DNA from: Zhihengliuella alba | Lineage (GTDB): Bacteria > Actinomycetota > Actinomycetes > Actinomycetales > Micrococcaceae | Assembly (NCBI RefSeq): GCF_039538765.1 | Contig: NZ_BAABCJ010000001.1 | Coordinates: 1,054,001 to 1,118,000 of the forward strand | Reading direction: 5' to 3' | Length of the DNA stretch: 64,000 bases | In this document: positions 15,332 through 24,881 of the stretch, piece after piece | Numbering within the stretch: the first letter of the stretch is position 1 | How the letters are laid out: each line of letters opens with the position of its first letter | Position numbers and translations under genes: made by a program | The notes under the pieces: model-generated | Database searches by the model: none | The model's input: the letters and a program-made list of their open reading frames with translations, nothing else | Told to the model about the DNA's origin: nothing

Positions 15332-15407
15332 GGGGTTCCTGCTTTCTGTCACTGGTTAACCAGAAGTGTTCATCGTGCAGCGGGCCGTCGCCACGCGTCA
15401 ACGAGAC

Positions 15408-15671
15408 TTACTGCTCCAGCGGTTCCGTGAAAACGAAGATCGACGCGTTGCCGAACAGGAAGTCCAGTGCACTGACAATCAGCATCACGATGATGACGAA
15501 GCAGAGAACGGTGATCGTGTAGTTGACCCATTCCTTCTTCGTCGGCGTGACGACCTTTTTCAGCTCGGAGACGACCTGACGGAGGAAGAGCGCGATCTTG
15601 GCGAAGATCCCCCGATTGTCGGCCTTGGGAGCTCGCATGTCGTTAGAGTCGCTCGCCGCGGTATCGCTCAC
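15408..15671 (-). CDS. secE: Preprotein translocase subunit SecE
   Basis: The 87-residue protein has one transmembrane helix (YTITVLCFVIIVMLIVSALDF). This is preceded by the amphipathic FLRQVVSELKKVVTPTKKEW stretch that contacts SecY, which is the SecE signature. The start is GTG 15671 (VSDTAASDSND) with GAGG four bases upstream. It sits between tRNA-Trp and nusG, the conserved bacterial order. Confidence 0.94.
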   Translation of the reverse strand: MSDTAASDSNDMRAPKADNRGIFAKIALFLRQVVSELKKVVTPTKKEWVNYTITVLCFVIIVMLIVSALDFLFGNASIFVFTEPLEQ

Positions 15672-15797
15672 GCTACCTCGATCCAGGTGGTTTCCGATGA
15701 AACAGTCACGGTGCCCCGCTGGTCCCTCAGACCCGCGAGACACCGTGACGTGGTTATCGCTGAGCACATCACGGACGGATCCATGATGGCCACTGCG

Positions 15798-15870
15798 CAG
15801 GGCAGACAGGACTCGAACCTGCAACCTGCGGTTTTGGAGACCGCTGCGCTACCAATTGCGCCACTACCCT
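15798..15870 (-). tRNA. tRNA-Trp (anticodon CCA)
   Basis: The 73-base cloverleaf starts AGGGTAG and ends CTGCCCTG with discriminator G. The D-arm is GCGCAATTGGTAGCGC, the anticodon loop is TCTCCAAA and the T-arm contains GGTTCGAGTCC. The acceptor stem has one G-U pair. It lies ~127 bases upstream of secE, the usual actinobacterial neighbour. Confidence 0.97.
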
Positions 15871-16088
15871 AGGTTGTTCCGATCGCCCGCACCCGGCTCG
15901 GGGCAACTGCCCCACCGACTGCACGGTCCGATCGCGGTGCTTCGCAACACCGAGGTAAAAGTTTACGCAATGGATCGCCACAAGTCGAACCGGACGTCGC
16001 GGCGAGCCGCCGGGCACCATGTCGCGGGCCCGCACCACTAAGCTGGGACCGTCGCCCCGCAACCACAGTGAAAGCGAGCCAGAAGCGC

Positions 16089-17282
16089 ATGTCCCGGATC
16101 TCCCGCCGCGTCGGTTCCATCGCCGAGTCCGCCACCCTCGCCGTCGACGCGAAGGCCAAGGCCCTCAAGGCCGCCGGGCGCCCGGTGATCGGCTTCGGCG
16201 CCGGCGAACCCGACTTCCCGACCCCCGAGTACATCGTCGACGCCGCCGTCGAGGCCGCGCGCGATCCGCGGAACCACCGCTACTCCCCCGCCGCCGGCCT
16301 GCCGGAGCTGCGCGAGGCGATCGCCGCGAAGACGCTGCGGGACTCCGGGTACGAGGTCGCCGCCAGCCAGGTCCTCGTGACCAACGGCGGCAAGCAGGCC
16401 GTCTACAACACGTTCGCGACGCTGCTGGACCCCGAGGACGAGGTCCTGGTCCCCGCCCCGTACTGGACCACGTACCCGGAGGCCATCCGCCTCGCCGGCG
16501 GTGTGCCCGTCGACGTGTTCGCCGGGCCGGAGGCCGAGTACAAGGTCACCGTCGACCAGCTCGAGGCCGCCCGCACGGACCGGACCAAGATCCTCGTCTT
16601 CGTCTCCCCCTCCAACCCGACCGGCGCCGTGTACTCCCCGGACGAGGTCGTCGCGATCGGCCGCTGGGCTGCGGAGCACGGCCTCTGGGTGGTGACGGAC
16701 GAGATCTACGAGCACCTGGTGTACGACGGCGTCGAGTTCACGTCGATCGCCGGCGCCGTCCCCGAGCTGGCCGACCGCGTGGTGATCCTCAACGGCGTCG
16801 CGAAGACCTACGCCATGACCGGCTGGCGCGTCGGCTGGATGGTCGGCCCGCAGGACGTCATCAAGGCGGCCACCAACCTGCAGTCGCACGCCACCTCCAA
16901 CGTCTCCAACGTCTCCCAGCGCGCGGCCCTGGCCGCCGTCACGGGGTCGCTGGACGCGGTGCACGAGATGCGCGCGGCCTTCGACCGCCGCCGCCGGGCG
17001 ATGGTCTCCGCGCTGAACGAGATCGAGGGCTTCTACGCGCCGACGCCGCAGGGCGCGTTCTACGCGTACGTCGACGTCCGCGGGGCGCTCGGCCGGGAGA
17101 TCGGCGGGGCCACCCCGACGACGTCCGCGGAGCTGGCGGCGCTGATCCTCGAGCAGGCCGAGGTCGCGGTCGTCCCGGGCGAGGCCTTCGGCCCGTCGGG
17201 CTTCATCCGTCTCTCCTACGCCCTCGGCGACGAGGACCTGGCCGAGGGCGTCGCCCGCATCCAGAGGCTCCTCGCCCGCTAG
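16089..17282 (+). CDS. aspC: PLP-dependent aspartate aminotransferase (class I)
   Basis: About 397 residues, transferring the amino group between aspartate and 2-oxoglutarate. Family marks are GFGAGEPDFPTP near the N-terminus, SPSNPTGAVYSPDE, and the PLP lysine at residue 239 in NGVAKTYAMTGWRVGW. I use ATG 16089 (MSRISRRVGSIAES); a GTG at 16068 is in frame but extends past the family start. TAAGCT at 16039-16044 is a likely -10. The stop codon shares four bases (CTAG, 17279-17282) with the stop of the convergent response regulator. Confidence 0.92.
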   Translation: MSRISRRVGSIAESATLAVDAKAKALKAAGRPVIGFGAGEPDFPTPEYIVDAAVEAARDPRNHRYSPAAGLPELREAIAAKTLRDSGYEVAASQVLVTNGGKQAVYNTFATLLDPEDEVLVPAPYWTTYPEAIRLAGGVPVDVFAGPEAEYKVTVDQLEAARTDRTKILVFVSPSNPTGAVYSPDEVVAIGRWAAEHGLWVVTDEIYEHLVYDGVEFTSIAGAVPELADRVVILNGVAKTYAMTGWRVGWMVGPQDVIKAATNLQSHATSNVSNVSQRAALAAVTGSLDAVHEMRAAFDRRRRAMVSALNEIEGFYAPTPQGAFYAYVDVRGALGREIGGATPTTSAELAALILEQAEVAVVPGEAFGPSGFIRLSYALGDEDLAEGVARIQRLLAR

Positions 17283-17980
17283 AGGATGCGGCGGTCCACG
17301 GCCCAGCGCGTGAGCTCGTGCCGGTTGGACAGCTGCAGCTTGCGCAGCACGGAGGAGACGTGGGTCTCGACGGTCTTGACGGAGATGAAGAGGTCCTTCG
17401 CGACCTCCTTGTAGCTGTAGCCGCGGGCGATGAGCCGCATGACCTCGAGCTCGCGCGCCGAGAGCAGGTCCAGATCGTCGTCCGCGCTCACCGCGGCACC
17501 CGTGCCGAACGCGTCCAGCACGAAACCCGCCAGCCGTGGCGAGAAGACGGCGTCTCCCCCGGCCACCCGCACGACGGCGTCGGAGATCTCCCGGCCCGAG
17601 GCCGACTTGGTGATGTAGCCGCGCGCGCCGGCGCGGATGACGGTCACGACGTCCTCGGCCGCGTCCGAGACGCTGAGGGCCAGGAAGCGGGTCGCCGCGA
17701 GCTGGCCCGCGCAGACCGCGAGCACCTCCGCCCCGCCGCCGCCGCGACCGCCCGGCAGGTGGACGTCCAGCAGGACGACCTCCGGCCGCAGCCGCTGCAC
17801 GGCGGCGACGGCCTCCTCGACCGTCGCCGCCTCGCCGACGACCTCCAGCCGCCCGTCGAGCTCGGCCCGCAGGCCGGCCCGGAAGACCGCGTGGTCGTCC
17901 ACGACCACCACCCGGATCGGTGCCCCGGCACCCGGGGCGCCGGTCGGCTGGTCCGGGACGACGCCGTCGTGCTGGTTCAT
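17279..17980 (-). CDS. LuxR/NarL-family response regulator
   Basis: The 233-residue protein has a receiver domain with acidic pair DD (VVVVDDHAVF), phosphoacceptor Asp72 in LLDVHLPGG and Lys in YITKSA. A C-terminal LuxR helix-turn-helix follows (LSARELEVMRLIARGYSYKEVAKDL...). Its ATG overlaps the kinase stop by four bases (ATGA), so it is coupled to its sensor. Its targets are likely the divergent PspC/LiaF genes starting at 19570, by analogy with Lia/Esr-type envelope-stress systems. That link is inferred. Confidence 0.92.
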   Translation of the reverse strand: MNQHDGVVPDQPTGAPGAGAPIRVVVVDDHAVFRAGLRAELDGRLEVVGEAATVEEAVAAVQRLRPEVVLLDVHLPGGRGGGGAEVLAVCAGQLAATRFLALSVSDAAEDVVTVIRAGARGYITKSASGREISDAVVRVAGGDAVFSPRLAGFVLDAFGTGAAVSADDDLDLLSARELEVMRLIARGYSYKEVAKDLFISVKTVETHVSSVLRKLQLSNRHELTRWAVDRRIL

Positions 17981-19452
17981 GCCTGTTCCTCCTGGTGGGC
18001 GCGCTGCGCCCGTTCCTCGTGGGCCGGCTCGTCGCCGGCGCCCTGTCCGTCGGTCGACCGGCCGCCCGCGCGGCCGTTCCCGTTCCCGTTGCGCCCGTCC
18101 TCGGCCGTCACGGGCAGGCAGAGCTGGACCTCCGTGCCGTCGGGACCGCTGCGGATCCGGGCGGTGCCGCCATGACGCTGCATGCGTCCAATGATGGACT
18201 CGCGCACGCCGAGCCGGTCCTCGGCGATGGTGTCCAGGGAGAAGCCGTCCCCGCGGTCGCGGACGAACACCGCGACCTCGCGCGGGCCGCTCTCCACGTA
18301 CACCGAGACGCTGCCGCCGGCGTGCTTGGCCGCATTGGCCATCGCCTCGCGCGCGGCCTGGACCAGGGCGTCCTGCCCGGGCACGCCCTCCACCCGGCCC
18401 ACCGTCACGACGTCGAACCGGACCGGGTAGTGCGCCTCCAGTTCGGCGGCCTCGTTCCGGATCCCGTCCCCGACGTCCGTCTGCTCCGTCGGCGCGTCCC
18501 GGTAGAGCCACTGCCGCAGCTCCCGCTCCTGGGCGCGGGCGAGCCGGACCACGTGCGCCTCGTCGCCGGCGCGCTGCTGGATCAGGGCGAGGGTCTGCAG
18601 GACGGAGTCGTGCAGGTGGGCGGCGATGTCGGCCCGCTCCGCGGCGCGGATGCGGCTCGCGCGCTCGGCCTGGTAGTCGCGCCAGAAGCGCAGCCCCCAG
18701 GGCAGGAGCACCACCACCACGCCCGCCAGGACCACCAGGGAGACCAGGGCCCCGGCCCAGATCGCCTCGACCTGCAGGCTCTGCGCGAGCAGGAGCATCA
18801 GGCCGACGATCACGAGCGCGAGACCGGCCGCGAGCCGGACTCCGAGGATCCAGCGCCGGCCCCGTCGCGGAGTCCCGGCGGCGCCTGCCTCCGGATCGGC
18901 GTCCGCCCGGGCGCCCGGCTCCGCGGGGGCCGACGCATGGAAGCGGGAGCGCCCCGCGTCGATCTGCGTCCACACGAGGGCCGCGCCCGCGGCGGTCACC
19001 ACCATCGGCCACACGAAGCCCCACGCCAGGTCGACGCCGAGCAGCTGCGCGACCAGCAGCAGACCGGCGGCCAGCAGGGCGACGCCGATCAGCACGGTCC
19101 GCAGGGCCTGTCCCGCGCCCGGGTCGCCGAGACCGGCCGGGAGACCGCGCATGGCGTCGGCCAGGGTCCGGCGCCGGGAGGCGCCGAGCGTCTCCGATGT
19201 CCGGGCGGCGTCCGTGCTGCTGGGCAGCAGGATCCACAGCCACGCGTACAGGAAGACGCCGGCCCCGCCGGCGAAGGCGGCCAGCACCATCAGCAGCCGG
19301 ACCACCCACGCCTGGGTCCCCAGGTGCGCGGCGAGCCCGGAGCAGACGCCCGCGAGCACGCCGGGCTCGCTCCGCAGCAACGGCTCCCGGCCGGCCGAAC
19401 GCGCGCCGGCGGCGTCGGGTCCCGGCGGGGTCCCGGGTGGAGTGGCAGTCAT
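17977..19452 (-). CDS. PspC-domain sensor histidine kinase (HisKA_3 type)
   Basis: The 491-residue kinase has an N-terminal PspC domain at about residues 22-77 (SEPGVLAGVCSGLAAHLG...) with its transmembrane segment. Further membrane segments lie near 117-160 and 204-252. The phosphoacceptor His281 is in AAHLHDSVLQTLALIQ, followed by an HATPase with MANAAKHAGG (N box) and RDRGDGFSL (G1). It is encoded directly before its response regulator with a 4-base overlap. It probably senses envelope damage through the membrane or through the PspC partners encoded divergently. Confidence 0.93.
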   Translation of the reverse strand: MTATPPGTPPGPDAAGARSAGREPLLRSEPGVLAGVCSGLAAHLGTQAWVVRLLMVLAAFAGGAGVFLYAWLWILLPSSTDAARTSETLGASRRRTLADAMRGLPAGLGDPGAGQALRTVLIGVALLAAGLLLVAQLLGVDLAWGFVWPMVVTAAGAALVWTQIDAGRSRFHASAPAEPGARADADPEAGAAGTPRRGRRWILGVRLAAGLALVIVGLMLLLAQSLQVEAIWAGALVSLVVLAGVVVVLLPWGLRFWRDYQAERASRIRAAERADIAAHLHDSVLQTLALIQQRAGDEAHVVRLARAQERELRQWLYRDAPTEQTDVGDGIRNEAAELEAHYPVRFDVVTVGRVEGVPGQDALVQAAREAMANAAKHAGGSVSVYVESGPREVAVFVRDRGDGFSLDTIAEDRLGVRESIIGRMQRHGGTARIRSGPDGTEVQLCLPVTAEDGRNGNGNGRAGGRSTDGQGAGDEPAHEERAQRAHQEEQA

Positions 19453-19569
19453 GGAACTACTAAAGCACGCGGACCCTCCCGCCAGGGGCCGATCCCGGGG
19501 TACCCCGGGGCGGGTTCAGGGTCCGTTCAGGGCCTCCCCTCATGGTGCGGCACGGCGGCAAGGAGAAGG

Positions 19570-20922
19570 ATGGATGCCATGAACCCCATGCCTGAGAACT
19601 CCTTCTTCCGCTGGCTGCGGTCGCTGGGCGTCGCCCGCAGCTCCGACCGATGGATCGGCGGCGTCGCGGGCGGCCTCGCCGACCGGACCGGCCTCGACCC
19701 GATCCTCGTCCGCGGCCTCACCGCCCTGGTGGTCATCTTCACCGGCTTCGGGCTGCTCCTCTACGGTGCGGCGTGGGCCCTGCTGCCCGGCCCGGACGGG
19801 CGGATCCACGCCCAGGAGGTGGCCCGCGGCAACTGGACCACCGGTTTCACCGGCGCCCTCGTCGTCTCGCTCATCGGCCTCTTCGGCTGGTTCCGCCCCT
19901 GGCACGCGTTCGACGGCGGGTTCGACGGCGGCGACGTGGTCCTGCTCCTCATCGTCGGTCTGGTGGTCTGGTTCCTCATCGCCCGGTCCCGCAAGAACGA
20001 CGGCAGCCCCACCGCCACGGACCACGGCGCCGAGGGACGCGCAGAGGGACACGCGGAGGGACGGGCCGCGTCCGCCGCAGCCGAGGCCTCCGCGAGGGGC
20101 GCCGCCCCGGCGTCCTTCGCCGCGGCCGGTGCCGCAGCGGACCGGCCGGGCACGGACGGTGGCGCCACGGCGTCGTCCACGGCACCGCCCCGCCCGCCGA
20201 AGCCTCCGCGGCCGCTGAAGCCGATGTACCGTCCCCTCGGCACCGGAGGCACGCTGATCTGGCTGGGCCTGGCCGTCCTGGCCGGCGGGGCCGTGTTCCT
20301 GCTCGACGTCCTGAACCTGGGCGTCCTGCCCGAGGGCGCGGCGGCGCTGGCGATCGCCCTGGCCGTAGCCCTGGCCGTCCTGGCCCTGGGCGTGGTCACC
20401 AGCGCGCTCTCCCAGCGCAGCGGCGGCGCCCTGACCGGCTGGACGGTGCTGACGCTCATCGCCGCGCTGCTCTTCGGCGGGCTGGCCAGCCTCCGCGACC
20501 ACGGCGCGGACCGGTGGGGGCAGGACTGGAACCAGCCGTTCTCCATCGACTCCGGGACCGGGGAGCGCGGATACGTGTTCTCCGACCACACGCTGGACAT
20601 GACCGGCTACGCGGGCTCGCTCACGGAGGACGTGACCGTGCCGCTCTCGCTGGCCTTCAGCGACACCACCATCCGCGTCCCGGACAGCATCCCGGTGTAC
20701 CTGGACGCCAACAGCGCCTTCGCCGAGCTGACCATCAACCGCAGCGGCGCCGGCTCCGATGCCGACGAGCGGACGCAGGAGTTCGAGGGGATCAGCGGCC
20801 CGAAGGGCGTGCTCGTCACCGACACGACCGAGGGACCCGCCCTGCGCCTGGTGCTCAACGGCGCCTTCAACGACGTCACCATCGACGTGGTGGAGACGAA
20901 GACCGAGGAGGTCACCCAGTGA
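19570..20922 (+). CDS. PspC-domain membrane protein with LiaF-like C-terminus
   Basis: The 450-residue protein has an N-terminal PspC domain (RWIGGVAGGLADRTGLDPILVRGLTAL), a membrane segment, and a Pro/Ala-rich cytoplasmic linker with EGRAEGHAEGRA repeats. Four further TM segments follow. The C-terminal ~140-residue beta-rich domain resembles the LiaF/DUF2154 domain that holds LiaRS-type kinases inactive. AGGAG lies four bases before ATG 19570; ATG 19579 is an alternative. It is divergent from the kinase across a 117-base shared promoter region, so an inhibitor or target role is inferred. Confidence 0.82.
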   Translation: MDAMNPMPENSFFRWLRSLGVARSSDRWIGGVAGGLADRTGLDPILVRGLTALVVIFTGFGLLLYGAAWALLPGPDGRIHAQEVARGNWTTGFTGALVVSLIGLFGWFRPWHAFDGGFDGGDVVLLLIVGLVVWFLIARSRKNDGSPTATDHGAEGRAEGHAEGRAASAAAEASARGAAPASFAAAGAAADRPGTDGGATASSTAPPRPPKPPRPLKPMYRPLGTGGTLIWLGLAVLAGGAVFLLDVLNLGVLPEGAAALAIALAVALAVLALGVVTSALSQRSGGALTGWTVLTLIAALLFGGLASLRDHGADRWGQDWNQPFSIDSGTGERGYVFSDHTLDMTGYAGSLTEDVTVPLSLAFSDTTIRVPDSIPVYLDANSAFAELTINRSGAGSDADERTQEFEGISGPKGVLVTDTTEGPALRLVLNGAFNDVTIDVVETKTEEVTQ

Positions 20923-21395
20923 ACAACCCCGACATCCCCGACCACGGCCGCCGCCCCGAGGCCGCCGACGAGCAACGCACGGCCGAGGAGTACGCCGCCG
21001 ACGAGCAGCCGACCCGGCCGATCCACGACGAGCAGCCCGCCCGGCCCCTCCAGGGCGAGCGGCCCACCCCCGAGGGAACCGTGGGAGCGGACCCGGCCTG
21101 GTCCCCGCCCGCACCCCCGGTCCCGGCCCAGCGGCCGATCAAGCGCGGGATCCCCCTGGGGACGCTCGTGTTCGGCCTCGCGTCGCTCGTCGTCGCGGTC
21201 GCGCTCCTGGCGAACGCCTTCCTGGACATCGCCGTGAACCCGGCCATCGTCGTGGTCCTCATCCTGCTCGGCGCCGGTGCCATCATGGTCATCGGCGGCA
21301 TCGCCGCCACCCGGCGGCGCAGGGACGCCGAGGATCACCGCCCCGGCTCCGACCCCTACAACGCTGACACCACCGACCCCCATGTGAGAGGCTGA
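20919..21395 (+). CDS. Small membrane protein of the PspC operon
   Basis: The 158-residue protein starts with GTG 20919, overlapping the previous stop by four bases (GTGA), with GAGGAG upstream. The first ~80 residues are polar, Pro- and Glu-rich. Two transmembrane helices follow (LGTLVFGLASLVVAVALLANAFL and PAIVVVLILLGAGAIMVIGGIAA), then a short Arg/Asp-rich tail. No recognised family. Its place between two PspC genes suggests a part in the same envelope-stress module. Confidence 0.75.
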   Translation: MNNPDIPDHGRRPEAADEQRTAEEYAADEQPTRPIHDEQPARPLQGERPTPEGTVGADPAWSPPAPPVPAQRPIKRGIPLGTLVFGLASLVVAVALLANAFLDIAVNPAIVVVLILLGAGAIMVIGGIAATRRRRDAEDHRPGSDPYNADTTDPHVRG

Positions 21396-21399
21396 CGCC

Positions 21400-21645
21400 A
21401 TGGACAAGTTCTTCGACACGCTCCGCTCGATCAAGTTCCGCCGCAGCCGGCGCCGCGTGGTCGCGGGCATCGCCGGCGGCATCGCCGACAGCACCGGCTG
21501 GGACGTCACGCTCGTCCGCATCGGCGTCCTGCTGTCTTTCCTCCTGCCGGTGGTCGGCATCGGCCTCTACGTGGTCGCCTGGCTGCTGATCCCCTACGAG
21601 GACGGCACGATCGCCCTCGAGAAGCTCGTCGGCAGCGCGCGCTGA
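21400..21645 (+). CDS. Small PspC-domain protein
   Basis: The 81-residue protein is almost entirely a PspC domain (RRVVAGIAGGIADSTGWDVTLVRIGVLLSF) with a C-terminal TM helix and a YEDGTIALEKLVG tail. It begins five bases after the previous gene. It is the third PspC-type protein in this locus, after the kinase and the LiaF-like protein. Confidence 0.85.
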   Translation: MDKFFDTLRSIKFRRSRRRVVAGIAGGIADSTGWDVTLVRIGVLLSFLLPVVGIGLYVVAWLLIPYEDGTIALEKLVGSAR

Positions 21646-21701
21646 CCGGCGGCAGCCCCTCCCCGACCGAGCGTCGGCCCATCCCGACCAGGCGTCACCC
21701 C

Positions 21702-21735
21702 GACGGCCACCACAGCCCAGGCTGTGGTGGCCGTC
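21702..21735 (+). terminator. Terminator after the PspC operon
   Basis: GACGGCCACCACAGCC (21702-21717) pairs perfectly over 16 bp with 21720-21735, followed by TCCTTTGTT. It separates the PspC operon from pfkA. Confidence 0.9.
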
Positions 21736-21826
21736 TCCTTTGTTGCTAGCATCTATGTCAGCCCAGCGTCGTGCTCAACAGTCAGTTCGGCATCTGCCGA
21801 CCACAGCGAGACAGGAAGCAGAACGC

Positions 21827-22855
<1,029 letters not shown>

Positions 22856-22890
22856 CGCGCGACCGCCCGGGGACGGGCCGAGGGAACGCA

Positions 22891-22924
22891 GAGGCGGCCC
22901 GGACCGATCGGTCCGGGCCGCCTC
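22891..22924. terminator. Bidirectional terminator between pfkA and ygfZ
   Basis: GAGGCGGCCCGGACC (22891-22905) pairs perfectly over 15 bp with 22910-22924 around GATC, with flanking GAACGC/GCGTTC. It lies between two convergent genes. Confidence 0.88.
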
Positions 22925-22969
22925 GGCGTTCCGTGCGCGGTGCTCCGCCGGGGCCGCGGCGCCGGCGGG

Positions 22970-24103
22970 TCAGCGGGGTCCGCGGAGGAATCCGCTCTGC
23001 CGGCCCACGGTCTTGCCCGCGTCCGGCGAGACGATCACGTGCTGTGCGGCGGCGAGCCGGTCCTCGCCCACCACGATGGACAGGGTCGCCTCGGGGTCGA
23101 CCGTGCGCTTCACCAGGGCGAGGGCGATCGGCCCGGCCTCGTGGTGCAGCGCCGCCGAGGTCACGCGGCCGACGCTGCGCTCGCCACGGCCCGGATCGTC
23201 GAAGAGCACGTCAGCGCCGGGCTCGGGCAGCGTGTGGTGGCTGCCGTCCAGGTCGAGGAACACGAGCCGGCGCGGCGGGTGGCCCAGGTTGTGGACGCGC
23301 GCGATGGTCTCCTGGCCCTTGTAGCAGCCCTTCTCCAGGTGCACCGCGGTGCGGAGCAGGTCCAGCTCGTGCGGGATGGTCTTCTCGTCCGTGTCCAGCC
23401 CGTGGCGGGGCCGCCAGGCCGCGATGCGCAGGGCCTCGACGGCCAGCGTGCCGGCCAGCTGCCGGTCCGCGACGGCTTCCTCCAACTGCGCCCGGGGCAC
23501 CAGGTACTCGATCCAGGTGCGCTCGGCGCCCGGGTGCTCGGCGACGGAGTAGGCGACTCCGCCGGCCTGCACGTGGGGCCATGGATCGGTCCACGCGAGC
23601 CGGTCCGCGAGGGGCTCGATCGGCGCCGTCGCCCCCAGCACGGCCCAGTCGGCGGTCGCGTCCGCGACCTCGACGCGCAGCATGAAGCGCATGGAGTCCA
23701 GCCACGCGGCCAGCGGCGCCGCCTCGAAGGCCTCGACGATCAGCCAGGTGGTCCCGCCGTCGTCGACGACACGGCAGTCGAACTCGATGCGGCCCTGGAC
23801 GGTGAGGAAGAGGGCCTCCGTGGAGACGCCCGGGCGCAGGTTCAGCAGGTGCTGCGACGAAAGGGAGTTCAGCCAGTTCAGCCGGTCCGGGCCGGTCACG
23901 GTGACGACGCCGCGGTGGGAGAGGTCCGCCACGGCCTGGCCGCGCTCCAGACGCCGCTGTTCCTGGAGCGGCTCTCCGTAGTGGGCGGCCACGCCGGCGT
24001 CCAGACCGGTGCCGGCCACCGCGCCGGGGCGGGCCAGGAGCGGGGAGGAGTAGGCGGGGCCGAGCGGCTGCCCGTCGGCCGGGGTCGCGGTTTCGCCGGC
24101 CAC
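22970..24103 (-). CDS. ygfZ: YgfZ/GcvT-like folate-binding protein
   Basis: The 377-residue protein has the family signature KGCYKGQE at about residue 275, with the cysteine that defines YgfZ. It also has a GcvT-like N-terminal fold (DLSHRGVVTVTGPDRLNWLNSLSSQ). YgfZ proteins use tetrahydrofolate in repair or assembly of Fe-S enzymes. The start is GTG 24103, overlapping the upstream stop by one base (TAGTG), so it is coupled to the nitrobindin-like gene. This pairing is common in actinobacteria. Confidence 0.88.
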   Translation of the reverse strand: MAGETATPADGQPLGPAYSSPLLARPGAVAGTGLDAGVAAHYGEPLQEQRRLERGQAVADLSHRGVVTVTGPDRLNWLNSLSSQHLLNLRPGVSTEALFLTVQGRIEFDCRVVDDGGTTWLIVEAFEAAPLAAWLDSMRFMLRVEVADATADWAVLGATAPIEPLADRLAWTDPWPHVQAGGVAYSVAEHPGAERTWIEYLVPRAQLEEAVADRQLAGTLAVEALRIAAWRPRHGLDTDEKTIPHELDLLRTAVHLEKGCYKGQETIARVHNLGHPPRRLVFLDLDGSHHTLPEPGADVLFDDPGRGERSVGRVTSAALHHEAGPIALALVKRTVDPEATLSIVVGEDRLAAAQHVIVSPDAGKTVGRQSGFLRGPR

Positions 24104-24699
24104 TACTGCTGCTTCTTCAGGACGGCGGAGGCGTGGGCTGCGAGGTCCTCGCCGGTGCGCTGGGAGTCCCAGCGCCAGAAGAGCTCGCCGTTGACGAGCC
24201 CGTAGAGGCGGGTGGCGCGGACGTAGTCCTTGGAGCCGTCCGCCCGCATGACCTCGTCCGTCTCCAGCTGCACGCGGGGCCCGTCGATGGTGCCGTAGTA
24301 CATCTCCGAGATGCCGCCCGGGTGGACGATGTTCGCCTGGATCGGGAACCCGCCCTCGCCGCGCAGCTGCTCGACGTCCTCCGCGTTGCGCAGCGCCGGG
24401 ACCACGTCCGCGGGCACCATGCCGGGTCCGACGTCGGCGTCGACCTGGCCGCGGCGCAGCTGCCAGAAGCCCTGCTCGACGGCGAGCGGGCGGAGCACGT
24501 TGCCGTCCTCGTCCACGAGCCAGCTCTCGGCCCGGTACTGGACGAACGGCTGCCCGTTCTCCGTGAACTCGACGCGCTGGAAGAAGTACTCGTCGTCCAC
24601 GGCGCCCTCGCCGAGGCGGCCGGTCCCCTCCCAGGTGCCGAGCAGCCAGAAGAGCGGGACGAGCTCCGGAGTGAGGTTCGTGGGGATCTCGATCGGCAT
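24103..24699 (-). CDS. Nitrobindin-like FABP-family (DUF1794) protein
   Basis: The 198-residue beta-barrel protein has LTPELVPLFWLLGTWEGTGRL at the N-terminus, the nitrobindin signature. Its barrel closes with VRATRLYGLVNGELFWRWD. Related proteins bind ferric haem and handle nitric oxide or peroxynitrite. Whether the haem ligand is present was not checked residue by residue. It is the first gene of a two-gene unit with ygfZ. Confidence 0.8.
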   Translation of the reverse strand: MPIEIPTNLTPELVPLFWLLGTWEGTGRLGEGAVDDEYFFQRVEFTENGQPFVQYRAESWLVDEDGNVLRPLAVEQGFWQLRRGQVDADVGPGMVPADVVPALRNAEDVEQLRGEGGFPIQANIVHPGGISEMYYGTIDGPRVQLETDEVMRADGSKDYVRATRLYGLVNGELFWRWDSQRTGEDLAAHASAVLKKQQ

Positions 24700-24717
24700 A
24701 GAGCTAGGGCTCCTGCT

Positions 24718-24834
24718 CTACTTCTGGCCCTTGAAGAGGCGCGAGATGACCAGGCCGGCGACGCCGGCCATGCCGAGCCCGGCGACGACCAGCAGGCTGA
24801 TGAAGAAGATTTCCAGTGCCAGGTAGTTTTCCAT
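24718..24834 (-). CDS. 38-residue single-pass membrane protein
   Basis: The frame from ATG 24834 (MENYLALEIFFISLLV...) to TAG at 24718 encodes one hydrophobic helix ending in a basic RLFKGQK tail. TAGTAT ends seven bases before this ATG, matching the leaderless pattern seen elsewhere here. An upstream in-frame ATG at 24843 would add three residues. No family is recognised. It lies 18 bases before the nitrobindin-like gene on the same strand and may be co-transcribed. Confidence 0.6.
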   Translation of the reverse strand: MENYLALEIFFISLLVVAGLGMAGVAGLVISRLFKGQK

Positions 24835-24881
24835 GGCCCCCATACTAGTTCCCGCGGGCGCGTGCGGCTAAGCGCGCGGCG

